The notes: generated from the sequence alone by a model not told the origin. Counted from the first letter of the stretch, positions 44,108 through 52,632 are shown. The stretch is DNA of 64,000 nucleotides from Alphaproteobacteria bacterium 32-64-14 (GCA_002280725.1 NCEM01000021.1:1-64000); one strand, 5' to 3'. A program made the numbers and translations.

Positions 44108-45804
44108 TGCGCCACCGTCGCTTTTGGGCGTTCATCCGCGAATTCCGAGAAATCGGCATCCGCTGCATGCGTGAAGACATCAGCGCCATCGCCGTCGATC
44201 AGGCCGCTCTCGGTATCCAGCCCCTTGGGCGCGCCTGAAAGCAGCGCCATGGCGATCGCGCGCTGGCCCGCCAGCCGGTTCATCCACCCGTTCAGGAACA
44301 CGCCCTGATCGGGATCGTCATGCACGATCCAGCGATAGAACCGCTCGCGCCCCAGCAGATAGTCATCCGCAAACCCGACAGCATCCTGCGCAGCCTTCGT
44401 CACCGCCGCCGCCGTCTGCGGCCCCCATTTCCCATCGCAGTCCCGCGCTGCAAGCCGCGCCGCCTGCTGCAACAGGCGAAGCGCGCGATTGGGCCCGTGA
44501 TTGATCGCGGCATCGAACACCAGCGACGCCATCGCCTCATTGGGCATCAGCGCGCATTTGGCCGGTCGCCAGTAGCCGTTGTGATAGATCTCCCCGATCT
44601 CCGCCTCGGTGATGTCCTTCACATGCTGCTCCGGCAGCTTCTTGATCCGGCGGAATGCATCATAGGTCTTCTGCGTCACACCCTTGTTGGTCGGACCGCC
44701 GCGATCGTTCGGATGGTCCACATAGCCGCCTTCATGGCCCAGCGAGGATGTGTAGGCCCGCAGGAAAGGCCCTTCCTCGCGCCAAGGGTCGCCAACGGCA
44801 ATCGCCGCCGACTCCATCGCCTTCACGCTGTCGCCCATGAAGAACGACAACGCCTCGGCAAGATCGCCCGGATCGCCCATGCCGGATTCCGCGCCCTTGT
44901 TCTCCAGCGCAAACTTGAGCCGCACGCCTTCGATCAGCTTGTCTGCATCCGCCCGGGTCAGGTCGGGCGAGGTAAGGGCCGTCAGGCGGAACGTCTCGAA
45001 GGCGTCATCCACGCCCGCGCGCTTGATGCGCGCCTCGCGCAGCCGCGTCCACGCCTGCGCAATATCGGGCAGCGTCATCCAGTCCGGCCGCCGCTTCTCC
45101 GATAAAACCTCGACGACAACATAGGGCGACTTCACGGACTCGCCGTTCAACGTCAGCCCATGCTCAAGGCCTTCATACTTCAGCGCGCCCTTCGTATGCT
45201 GGCCTCCAACATACGCAAACATACCCGCCTCCGCCGGCAGTTTCAGCGTCGTCTGGTCCCAGCCCAGCGTTTTCAGCTTCGATCCGTCCAGCAACTCGTC
45301 CAGGCTGCTGCGCACGCTGTCCGCGGCCTTGGCGGCGCCATCCACGGCATTGGCGACTGCGGTTGCGCCCGGAATGATCTGGCTCACGAACGTGGCCACG
45401 GGCGATGTCGCAATCTCGCTCGCCGTCTTCAGTATGCCTGCGAGGAAATCCTTCTCGCGCATTGAGGCCAGCGTGAAGTTCAGCGTGAGTTCCGGTTGCG
45501 CAACGATGCGCGGCGTAAGCTGCACGTTGTGGCCCGTCACACGGTAGTTGCCTTCCGCCTGCGGCCGCTCGTCGTTCGGCAGCGGAAACAGGCCCAGCAA
45601 CTGCTTGCGGCCATTCTCCCCGTCGAAAGCGAAATAGGTGATCGCCGTCCACACCACCGGCGCGTTCTTGCTCATGCCCAGCAAGCCGGTCGCGGGCACG
45701 TGGATCGCTACCAGTTTGACCGAAAAATAATCCTCATCCGGCGTTATCGCGACTCCCCGCGCACCGACCGGAACCATGACGAATTTATCTGGTCCCCCCG
45801 CCAT
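44104..45804 (-). CDS. cytosolic GH108 muramidase with a large unknown N-terminal domain
   Basis: This is a 566-residue protein. Residues 350-520 are a glycoside hydrolase 108 lysozyme domain with catalytic Glu358 in LGHEGGYVDHPNDRGGPTNK, followed by a peptidoglycan-binding-like segment (LLGRERFYRWIVHD). The first 330 residues form an unrecognised beta-rich and helical domain. No signal peptide or membrane helix is seen. GH108 domains are best known from phage endolysins, where a holin gives access to the wall, but no phage genes are here. GGGGA is 8 bases before ATG 45804. It is first in an operon with the double protease and RyR protein, and diverges from the membrane RCK-RyR gene across 134 bases. 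Confidence 0.87.
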   Translation of the reverse strand: MAGGPDKFVMVPVGARGVAITPDEDYFSVKLVAIHVPATGLLGMSKNAPVVWTAITYFAFDGENGRKQLLGLFPLPNDERPQAEGNYRVTGHNVQLTPRIVAQPELTLNFTLASMREKDFLAGILKTASEIATSPVATFVSQIIPGATAVANAVDGAAKAADSVRSSLDELLDGSKLKTLGWDQTTLKLPAEAGMFAYVGGQHTKGALKYEGLEHGLTLNGESVKSPYVVVEVLSEKRRPDWMTLPDIAQAWTRLREARIKRAGVDDAFETFRLTALTSPDLTRADADKLIEGVRLKFALENKGAESGMGDPGDLAEALSFFMGDSVKAMESAAIAVGDPWREEGPFLRAYTSSLGHEGGYVDHPNDRGGPTNKGVTQKTYDAFRRIKKLPEQHVKDITEAEIGEIYHNGYWRPAKCALMPNEAMASLVFDAAINHGPNRALRLLQQAARLAARDCDGKWGPQTAAAVTKAAQDAVGFADDYLLGRERFYRWIVHDDPDQGVFLNGWMNRLAGQRAIAMALLSGAPKGLDTESGLIDGDGADVFTHAADADFSEFADERPKATVAQ

Positions 45805-45938
45805 TCAGCCATTTCCCCGACACCACACACCGAAACGTTAGCACGCAGCCCTCCGGCTTTGTAGGTGTGCCCTGCGCGTGCTTAGCTGGCTTGCCTTCGG
45901 CGCCGGGCGCCATAGCCTGAACCACGGGAGCATCAGGC

Positions 45939-47792
45939 ATGGTGGACGGCTACACCGAGGTGAGGGGGCGTCCTGTCGGGGGCCGGGGCCGCTGGCTGTT
46001 AACGCTGGTCTGGGTGGGTATTGTCGGGATCGGCGGCGTAGCGGTCGCACTCGCCTGGCTGGGGTGGACTGCGGTTCTTGAGCCCAAGACGCCCCGCGAC
46101 TACGGGGAAGTCGCAATCCACAGCATCAAGGTGCTGCTCCTGTCGGACATTTATTACGACAGGGATCTCATCGGCCGGGCAAACGATCACTTCTTCTTTC
46201 CTGCGCGTGCGCTTGGCCTGCTCGCCTCAGTGCTTTTCGCGATCAGGACCATCGATGCGGCTCTGGGTTCGCAATTCCTTGAATTCCTGTTTCGCAGCTC
46301 GACCAGCAAGCATCACGTCGTCGTCGGTGATGGTCCTGCTGCGCGTGAATACTCCGCCACACATACGAGCATGTTTCGCAAAGGCCGCGCGCTGCACCTC
46401 TCCGCAACGCCGCTGCCTTTTTCTGCGCGTCTTGCGACGTTCGAGCGGCGCGGTCCCCTTAAAACCCAGCTCCGCCATGTTGCGGCCCATCGCGCAACGC
46501 GCATCGTAGTGGATGAAGGCGACGATGCTGACACATGGCAGACGGCGCAGGCTGCTGCGCGCATCTATCCGAAAGCTCAGGTTCTCGCCCACATCACTGA
46601 CCCCTGGATAAAGGACCAGATCAGCCGCGAGCGTGTCGGCTCCCGCCTCGTGCCGTTCTCGTTCGCGGGTGGCGCTGCGCGGCAAGTGTTGCTCGCTCAT
46701 CCGCCCTTCCTGCTCGCGAAAGCGCTGGGCGAAAAGCGCCAGCACATCCTCATCGTCGGGTTCGGTCAGGTCGGACAGGCGCTGTTGCGGGAATTCACCG
46801 TCACCTGCGTTCTGTCGGATGGCGGCAAGCTGATGATCACTGTGATCGACCCGCGCGCCGAGGCGTTGTCGAAGGACTTCGCCACGCGCCATCCTCATCT
46901 TGTGAAGCTGATAGACGTCGCCTTCGTGCCTGGCGACTTCCGCGAGAACGACGAAGCACTCCTTCGCAACATCCGCGGCCGCACAGCGCTTGCCGGCATC
47001 TGCGCGGCCTACGTCGCCATCGATCAGGTCCGCCATCCGCTCGACATGGCCTTCGCCCTGCGCTCGATGGCGCAACGCGAAAAGCTGTTCCAGGCCCCGA
47101 TCTTCATCTGCGCCCAGCACGGCGCCGGCCTCGCCCCCGTCAAGGCCGGCGCGGGCAACCTCATCAACAATCCCGAAGTGCTGGAAGAGCGTCACAAGCA
47201 GGCGATGGCCGAAGGCATCCTCTGCAACCTCCGCGTCGTCTCCTTCGGCGCATGGCCCGCCGCCTTCGACGGCGCCGGCATGCTCGAGCCGGACTTCGAC
47301 GAACAGGCCCGCCGCTATCACGCCGAGTACGAACGCTTCCGCCTCGACCGGGACCGGCGCGTCAAAGGCAAGATCATTCAAGAACCTGCTGCCTGGCGTG
47401 ACCTGTCAGATGGCCTGCGCGTGTCCAACCGGCGCGCCGCCGCCCACATGCGCGCCAAGGCGTTTGATGCGGGCTACGATCTCGAAGCCTGGCTCTCGCG
47501 TGGAAAATGCCCCGAGACGCACGAGCTGCCGCCCGCCATGGCCGAGATGCGCACGGATGATCCCGGATTCGTCCACCGCATGGCGCGCCTCGAACACATG
47601 CGCTGGATGCTAGATCGCTTCCTCGATGGCTGGGCGCCCGGCCCCAAGAGCGATTTCAACCGCACGCGCCCGTCCTTCGTGCCCTTCGAGGATCTCGACG
47701 AGGAAGACAAGGAAAAGGACGCCGTGGTCATCGAGACCGCCCGCGTCCTCATGAAGGAATGGAATAGCGGCAAGAAGCGCCGAATACGCTGA
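45939..47792 (+). CDS. membrane protein with two RCK/TrkA-N-like Rossmann domains and a C-terminal RyR-like domain
   Basis: This is a 617-residue protein. Two hydrophobic helices (about 19-43 and 88-105) are followed by a first Rossmann-like segment (HHVVVGDGPAA, 125-135). A clearer TrkA-N fold starts HILIVGFGQVGQALL (269-283), with an acidic strand end (ITVIDPRA). The last 75 residues (545-607) resemble an RyR domain: RLEHMRWMLDRFLDGWAPG then RPSFVPFEDLDEEDKEKD. The arrangement is that of an RCK-gated channel or transporter sensing a nucleotide such as NAD, with RyR as a second ligand site. Only two membrane helices are visible, so a pore would need oligomers. GGGAG lies 9 bases before ATG 45939. 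Confidence 0.85.
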   Translation: MVDGYTEVRGRPVGGRGRWLLTLVWVGIVGIGGVAVALAWLGWTAVLEPKTPRDYGEVAIHSIKVLLLSDIYYDRDLIGRANDHFFFPARALGLLASVLFAIRTIDAALGSQFLEFLFRSSTSKHHVVVGDGPAAREYSATHTSMFRKGRALHLSATPLPFSARLATFERRGPLKTQLRHVAAHRATRIVVDEGDDADTWQTAQAAARIYPKAQVLAHITDPWIKDQISRERVGSRLVPFSFAGGAARQVLLAHPPFLLAKALGEKRQHILIVGFGQVGQALLREFTVTCVLSDGGKLMITVIDPRAEALSKDFATRHPHLVKLIDVAFVPGDFRENDEALLRNIRGRTALAGICAAYVAIDQVRHPLDMAFALRSMAQREKLFQAPIFICAQHGAGLAPVKAGAGNLINNPEVLEERHKQAMAEGILCNLRVVSFGAWPAAFDGAGMLEPDFDEQARRYHAEYERFRLDRDRRVKGKIIQEPAAWRDLSDGLRVSNRRAAAHMRAKAFDAGYDLEAWLSRGKCPETHELPPAMAEMRTDDPGFVHRMARLEHMRWMLDRFLDGWAPGPKSDFNRTRPSFVPFEDLDEEDKEKDAVVIETARVLMKEWNSGKKRRIR

Positions 47793-47813
47793 TGCCCACG
47801 TTCGCCTGAAACC

Positions 47814-48041
47814 CTAGGCCACGCGGCGAAGCGTGAAGCCCTTCGGTCTGGGCGTCTCGGCTGCTTCCGAGATTTCGTGGAAGGTGGTGCGCACATCGAG
47901 CCCGAACGTGTCGAGTGCGTTCATCGCCGCTTCGAGGTCGGCCAGGGCGACACGCCACACCGGCACGCCGTTGATACGTTCGTCGGCGTCTTCACCGAGG
48001 AGTGCGCAATAGCGCCGGGCAAGTTGCTCATACGTAGTCAT
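47814..48041 (-). CDS. small protein of unknown function
   Basis: This 75-residue acidic-to-neutral protein begins MTTYEQLARRYCALLGEDAD and ends in a basic tail (PKGFTLRRVA). No membrane helix or known domain is seen. ATG 48041 has AGGGATGG about ten bases upstream; ATG 48050 is a second choice. It lies between the RCK-RyR gene (convergent, 21 bases away) and the tandem TetR gene (divergent). It is probably real because the coding pattern is regular, but it has no assigned role. Confidence 0.55.
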   Translation of the reverse strand: MTTYEQLARRYCALLGEDADERINGVPVWRVALADLEAAMNALDTFGLDVRTTFHEISEAAETPRPKGFTLRRVA

Positions 48042-48217
48042 GGGGTCCATCCCTGATGGGTCCACGAAACATGGCGCAAGGCTCAAGCCAGAAGCCTGAG
48101 TTTTTCGTTAATCCTGAATTCATTACGACGAAAACTCGCGCAATAGCTGATCGGAAACGCGAAAATACGCCAGTACCCCGCTTCACAGCGCTGGTTCCCC
48201 GTGGGCACACTGTTCCC

Positions 48218-49483
48218 GTGCTGAACAAGAACACCCTCGTTGAATCACCCGATGGCTCGTATCGGGACGGCCCGTCGACCCATGGCACGGACCGGTTTGA
48301 ACGCCGCCGCGCCGATATCGTGGCCGCGGCCATCCCCGTGCTCAACGACCAGGGCTTCAAGGGCATGCGCCTCACGGCCGTCGCCGAACTGATCGGCCTG
48401 CGCGCCACCGGCGTCACCTACTACTTCCCCCGCAAGGAAGAACTCGCCGTCGCCTGCATCGAGTCAGGCTTTGCCGTACTCGACGGCCTCGTCGCCGAGG
48501 CCGAGCGCGAGCCAGATGCCGGCGCGCGCATCACGCAGTTGATCGCCCTGTTCACCGCCCGCGACGCCGCCGTGCGCCAGGGCGAGGCCGTGCCGCTCGC
48601 CTCCTTCTCCGCCATCCGCTCGCTGGAGGGGGAACACCGCGACCGCGCGGTGGAGGGCTACAAGGCGATGTTCCGCCGCGTGCGCGCCCTGCTCGAATCC
48701 CCCGAACTCGCCGCGATGGACCAGACCGACCGGACCATCCGCGCCATCATCCTGCTCGAACAGCTGTTCTGGGCCGCCAGCTGGCTCTGCGATTTCGACA
48801 TCGAGGATTATCCGCGCCTCGCAGCCCGCATGGCTGACATCGTGCTCAACGGCGTCGCCCCCGGCGCCATCGCAGACCCGATCCCGTCACTGACAGCTCC
48901 GGCGCGCCCTCTGGCCAGCCGCGATGAGTCGAAGGAAAGCTTCCTCAAGGCGGCCACGCGCCAGATCAATGAGCATGGCTATCGCGGCGCCTCGGTCGAT
49001 CGCATTTCGGCGAGCCTCAACCTCACCAAGGGCGCGTTCTACCATCATAACGAGGCGAAGGACGATCTTGTCGCCGCCTGCTTCCGCCGCTCCTTCACGA
49101 TCATGCGCGAAACGCAGATCGAGGCCCGCGCGCTCGCCGCGCCCGAAGCCTGCCGCCTCGCCGCAACCGTCGAGGCGCTGATACGATTCCAGCTCGGCCC
49201 CGAAGGCCCGCTGCTGCGCACGTCCGTGCTCTCCTCGATGCCGGTCGAGCACAAGACCGAAATCCTCGGCCACTCCTACCGCATCAGCCGCCAGTTCGCC
49301 TCGATGGTGGTGGACGCCATCACCGATGGCTCCGCGCGCGCAGTCGATCCGATGGTCGCCGGCGCCATGGTCCACGCCGCCATCAACATCGCCGCCGACG
49401 CCCGCCCGCTCGCCATGGCGCAAGCGCCTGACATCGTCGCGCGCTTCGTCCGCCCGATCTTCGCCGGCTTCCTCGCAGCATAG
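48218..49483 (+). CDS. tandem TetR-family regulator (two complete TetR units)
   Basis: This 421-residue protein holds two TetR units in one chain. The first HTH is around RRADIVAAAIPVLNDQGFKG and LIGLRATGVTYYFPRKEEL. The second is around LKAATRQINEHGYRGASVDR and SLNLTKGAFYHHNEAKDDL. Each is followed by a helical ligand domain. A covalent pseudo-dimer could recognise an asymmetric operator. GTG 48218 is the chosen start, with weak ribosome-site support; the frame is open further upstream to 48056 but with unlikely composition. Its target is unknown. Confidence 0.82.
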   Translation: MLNKNTLVESPDGSYRDGPSTHGTDRFERRRADIVAAAIPVLNDQGFKGMRLTAVAELIGLRATGVTYYFPRKEELAVACIESGFAVLDGLVAEAEREPDAGARITQLIALFTARDAAVRQGEAVPLASFSAIRSLEGEHRDRAVEGYKAMFRRVRALLESPELAAMDQTDRTIRAIILLEQLFWAASWLCDFDIEDYPRLAARMADIVLNGVAPGAIADPIPSLTAPARPLASRDESKESFLKAATRQINEHGYRGASVDRISASLNLTKGAFYHHNEAKDDLVAACFRRSFTIMRETQIEARALAAPEACRLAATVEALIRFQLGPEGPLLRTSVLSSMPVEHKTEILGHSYRISRQFASMVVDAITDGSARAVDPMVAGAMVHAAINIAADARPLAMAQAPDIVARFVRPIFAGFLAA

Positions 49484-49582
49484 CGCGCTAACGGTACGCG
49501 GCGCCGCAGCATTACATCCCGTTTCAGGCGTGCTAGTGTCCGCCACATCGACCCGTCTCGGACTTATCGTTCGGAGGATGCG

Positions 49583-50521
49583 ATGTACCGGAAAATCATC
49601 AGTCTCGTCTGCCTGCTCGGGCTTCCGCTCGCAGCGTGTGACAGCGGCAGTCCACCTGCCGCGTCTGGCCAGCTCGAGGAGGTCGCGCCCGTGCTTGAGG
49701 GCGTGTGGCAGCGCGCCGAAATCGTGGTTGAAGGCGGCCACGACGCGGGCTCGCACCTCGTCGATGTGCAGCCCAGCCTCTACATCTTCTCGAAGACGCA
49801 CTACGCGCTCGCCGCGGTCGAAGGCTTCACGCCCCGCGCCTTCCTTGGCGAGGAGCCAACCGACGCCGATCGCGGCCGTGCGCTGATCCCCTACGCCGGC
49901 GAAATGGGCACGTACGCCGTTGAAGGGGACAAGCTCAAGCTCAAGCCAATGGTCGCAAAAGACCCCGCCGCGATGCAGAGCGCGCAGGGCAGCGAGTTCG
50001 CTATCGTCTGGGACGGCATCGAGGTCTGGCTCAACACCACAGCGCCTGATGGCGGCACGGTGAAAACCCGTCTCACCCGCGTCGATGATGATGTCAGGCT
50101 CGCCACAGAGGGCGCCCGCCGCCTCGCTGGCGTCTGGCGCCGCGCCGAGATGATTGTGGGCTCCGGCCCCGACGCGGGTCCGCACAGCGACGACATGCAG
50201 CCCGGCTATTACATCTTCACGCCGCGCGCCTTCGTCGGAACATATGTCTCCGCCTTCGCGCCAAGACCTCCACTTGGAAACAATCCCACCGACGACGCCT
50301 GGGGCAAGAACTACACGTCCTTCGTCAGCTTCGGCGGCACCTATGCGCTGCGCGATGGCGTCCTGATCCTCCGGGGTGCTGTCTCGGCCAACCCGGGCAA
50401 CATGCAGGGCCGCCCCTTCCAGTCGATCAACGTGCAGTGGGAGGGCGAAGACGTCTGGTTCATCTACACCAACGCCGCCGGCATAGAAAACCGCACACGC
50501 CTCGTCCGCGTCCCCGACTAG
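49583..50521 (+). CDS. lipoprotein with two copies of an unknown domain
   Basis: This 312-residue protein has a lipoprotein signal ending LPLAAC (Cys19). It consists of two similar halves, about 38-172 and 182-312. The halves begin GVWQRAEIVVEGG and GVWRRAEMIVGSG, and both contain DAG, QP-YIF and NPTD- or EPTD-like stretches and end in TRLTRV or TRLVRV. Each half is likely a small beta-barrel of the lipocalin-like kind. No function is known. The gene stands alone and is followed by a dispersed repeat and a hairpin-rich stretch. Confidence 0.75.
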   Translation: MYRKIISLVCLLGLPLAACDSGSPPAASGQLEEVAPVLEGVWQRAEIVVEGGHDAGSHLVDVQPSLYIFSKTHYALAAVEGFTPRAFLGEEPTDADRGRALIPYAGEMGTYAVEGDKLKLKPMVAKDPAAMQSAQGSEFAIVWDGIEVWLNTTAPDGGTVKTRLTRVDDDVRLATEGARRLAGVWRRAEMIVGSGPDAGPHSDDMQPGYYIFTPRAFVGTYVSAFAPRPPLGNNPTDDAWGKNYTSFVSFGGTYALRDGVLILRGAVSANPGNMQGRPFQSINVQWEGEDVWFIYTNAAGIENRTRLVRVPD

Positions 50522-50542
50522 ACGGACAACCGGCGCGCCTTG

Positions 50543-50593
50543 CCTCCCTCAGTTGCCACGCAAGTGGGGGAGGGGTTTCACCGTCGCGCCACC
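50543..50593 (+). repeat. dispersed repeat family A, copy 3
   Basis: CCTCCCTCAGTTGCCACGC followed by a GGGGGAGGGG block and CACCGTCGCGCCACC. The first 20 bases nearly match copy 1 at 121-175 read on the other strand. Confidence 0.55.
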
Positions 50594-51080
50594 CGCGGAA
50601 ACACTCTCCCCAATCCGTCGGAAAACGCCGCAGCGCCCCCAACAATCTCAAACCCTTGCGCCATGAATTTGTGGGATGCAGCCGCGCTCATCCGGCCGGC
50701 CCCAAAACGCGCGCATACTCCCTCCATCGTTTCCGCACGGAGGGCAGCCCGTACATCTGTCCAGGCGCCGAGCGATGCGGCCGGAGCAATCCGGCCGCGG
50801 GGACGCGGGATGACCGCTGCCTACCCACGAACCACAACCACCACGCGGCCACCCCGCGTCCCCAGCCCTCCACAAGGGCAAAACGACAGCAAACCTCCAG
50901 GCCAACCGCGCCGTGGAGCTTTCATTGTTGGCGGACCGCTCGGGCGTCCGCTGCGTTATTCGCAGCTTCCCGTTAGCGGTACGCCTGACTGCCAGTGAGC
51001 GCGCTGCGAGCCTGAATAGTGAGGGCATCTTGAGCGCTTGCCCGCGCCGGGCAACAATCTCACCAACAGTGCTCGACGGG
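50594..51080. other. hairpin-rich non-coding block, unknown element
   Basis: No gene is supported. A 182-codon frame on the minus strand (to 51196) is arginine/glycine-rich and overlaps the kinase gene. The block holds several strong perfect stems. GCGGCCGGA/TCCGGCCGC (50777-50798) closes a GCAA tetraloop, directly followed by GGGGACGCGGG/CCCGCGTCCCC (50799-50809 with 50853-50863). Also present are CCCTCC/GGAGGG near 50725-50750, GCGGAC/GTCCGC near 50933-50954 and GCTGCG/CGCAGC near 50955-50971. It could be a structured RNA or a composite repeat. Confidence 0.45.
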
Positions 51081-52133
51081 CTAGGCGGCGGCGACGGGTT
51101 CAGTTGGCGCTGCCGCGCGGTGAACCAGCGACACCGCTGTGCCCGGATTCGCGTCCGAGATTTCAACCGTGGCCCCCATCTGCGCCGCAAGCGCATTGAC
51201 GATGCTGGTGCCTAGGCCCGCCTTGGCGGTGGGGTCAGCCGCTTTGATGCCGACGCCATTGTCGGTAACGGACAAGGTCCAGTCACCCCCGTCAGCATGA
51301 TAGCCGACGACAATCTTTCCAATCCGAAAATCGGGGAATGCGTGCTTCAGGGAATTGATGACGAGTTCAGTGACCACCAACCCGAAGCTTACTGATGCGT
51401 CGGCAGATTTTACAGCTTTGTCCGCCTGTACCTCCAGGGCAATCTGGTTGTGGTCACGGATCATCGACGCCCCGACGCTGGCGCAAAGGTCTTGCAGATA
51501 TGCCTTCAAGTCGACTTCGCCCACGCCAGACGAGGCAAGCTGTCGTTGCAACTGCGCGACCGACATTACCCGTGAATGAGCATCGGCTAGATGCAGCTGC
51601 GTCTCTGGCGATTGAACGCGCCGCGCGCTTTGCAAGATGATGCTTGCTATAATTTGCAGAGAGTTTGCAACGCGATGCTGCACCTCTTGAAGCAGCACGC
51701 TCTTTTCGCGAATCAGATCGTCCTTGAGCCGCTCAGCGATGCGTGCGTCAGTCACGTCGGCAACGCTCAGGAGAATTCGGACATGACCGAGATCGTCATA
51801 GGCCAGCTTGTGGGCATTGAGCACCAAACGGCGCGGCGCTTGCTCACTCCCTTGGCGTAAGTCCATCTCGTAAGCTTCGATGTTCGCGTTGGTGTTCAGC
51901 GTAGCCCCGAGGAGCGAGCGCAATTTCAGCGAGTTCCACTCACCCTTGCCAAGGTCGAATACTGGCTTTCCGACGACGCCCGTAGCCTGCAGGCCAAAGG
52001 CACGGCAGAACGACGCGCTCGCAGCTTGCACCACCATTTCACCGTCAAGGAGGATGAGCGGGGCAGTGGACGACGCGACTACGGCAAACGCCAAACTGAG
52101 CGCGGCGTCGGGATTGAGCGGCTTGGTGGTCAT
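51081..52133 (-). CDS. PAS-HisKA_2 sensor histidine kinase
   Basis: This is a 350-residue soluble kinase. An N-terminal PAS-like domain spans about 15-130, followed by a HisKA_2 dimerisation domain with His153 in EVQHRVANSLQII and an ATPase domain (TELVINSLKHAF, DNGVGI). HisKA_2/HWE kinases of this type are common in Alphaproteobacteria, where they act in general stress or light signalling. No response regulator is adjacent. ATG 52133 has GAGG 5 bases upstream. Codons further upstream (to 52196) give a cysteine-rich start without support. Confidence 0.88.
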   Translation of the reverse strand: MTTKPLNPDAALSLAFAVVASSTAPLILLDGEMVVQAASASFCRAFGLQATGVVGKPVFDLGKGEWNSLKLRSLLGATLNTNANIEAYEMDLRQGSEQAPRRLVLNAHKLAYDDLGHVRILLSVADVTDARIAERLKDDLIREKSVLLQEVQHRVANSLQIIASIILQSARRVQSPETQLHLADAHSRVMSVAQLQRQLASSGVGEVDLKAYLQDLCASVGASMIRDHNQIALEVQADKAVKSADASVSFGLVVTELVINSLKHAFPDFRIGKIVVGYHADGGDWTLSVTDNGVGIKAADPTAKAGLGTSIVNALAAQMGATVEISDANPGTAVSLVHRAAAPTEPVAAA

Positions 52134-52420
52134 GGCGACCTCATCGAGAGCCGGAGGCTCGCGGCGCGAAAGCCACAAACGGCGCGTACAGCACACTGTC
52201 TGCGAACCACTCTCAATGGCTCAGTTACGCATACTTCCTGGATAGCACACATATCATCATGCTGTTGGGAAATAAAAATGCCGTCGCTGCACGCGGGTGC
52301 GGAGCTGCCGGGCCCGCTGGTCGAGCGGACCAACCGACGAACCGGCGCGAGATTTTGTCGTACTCCACATGCCCACGGTGCAAAGGCACACGAAAGCTAA
52401 CGTGACCTCAAACACGGCTT
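52134..52420. other. intergenic, no feature seen
   Basis: The upstream region of the HisKA_2 kinase on the minus strand. It has an AT-richer patch near 52215-52275 that may hold the promoter. I see no gene or strong hairpin. Confidence 0.4.
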
Positions 52421-52557
52421 GTCATCCCGGAAGCGCCCTTCGACGCCGCCTGCGGCGTCGCTCAGGGTAAAACCGCAGCGCTATCCAGGGACCCATTTCA
52501 CCACCCCGACACTGTCACGATGGATCCCGGGTCTCGCTACGCTCGCCCGGGATGACA
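52421..52557. repeat. dispersed palindromic repeat B (GTCATCCCGG...CCGGGATGAC)
   Basis: The terminal arms GTCATCCCGG (52421-52430) and CCGGGATGAC (52548-52557) are perfect complements 117 bases apart. Inside lie a stem GACGCCGC/GCGGCGTC (52442-52449 with 52452-52459) and ATCCCGGG/CCCGGGAT (52524-52531 with 52546-52553). This type of intergenic repeat is widespread in alphaproteobacterial genomes; the copy number in this genome is not known. Confidence 0.55.
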
Positions 52558-52568
52558 ACTGTTGGATA

Positions 52569-52601
52569 GGCCTCATGGTGAGCCTGTCGAACCACGAGGC
52601 C
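52569..52601. repeat. short palindromic repeat C
   Basis: GGCCTCATGGT (52569-52579) pairs with ACCACGAGGCC (52591-52601) with one mismatch around an 11-base loop. It follows repeat B directly and has the look of another common intergenic repeat. Confidence 0.45.
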
Positions 52602-52632
52602 GTGCTCACCAGCGCCCGCTTTCAACGCCCCC

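Noticed and set aside
42653..44308. 551-codon plus-strand frame
   Set aside because: Antisense shadow of the double protease and muramidase genes.
44104..45804. Prophage lysis cassette (because of the GH108 domain)
   Set aside because: No holin, tail, capsid, integrase or terminase genes are nearby, and the domain is fused to a large non-phage region in an operon with proteases.
50648..51196. 182-codon minus-strand frame
   Set aside because: Low-complexity Arg/Gly/Ser composition, strong hairpins throughout, and overlap with the kinase C terminus; treated as non-coding.
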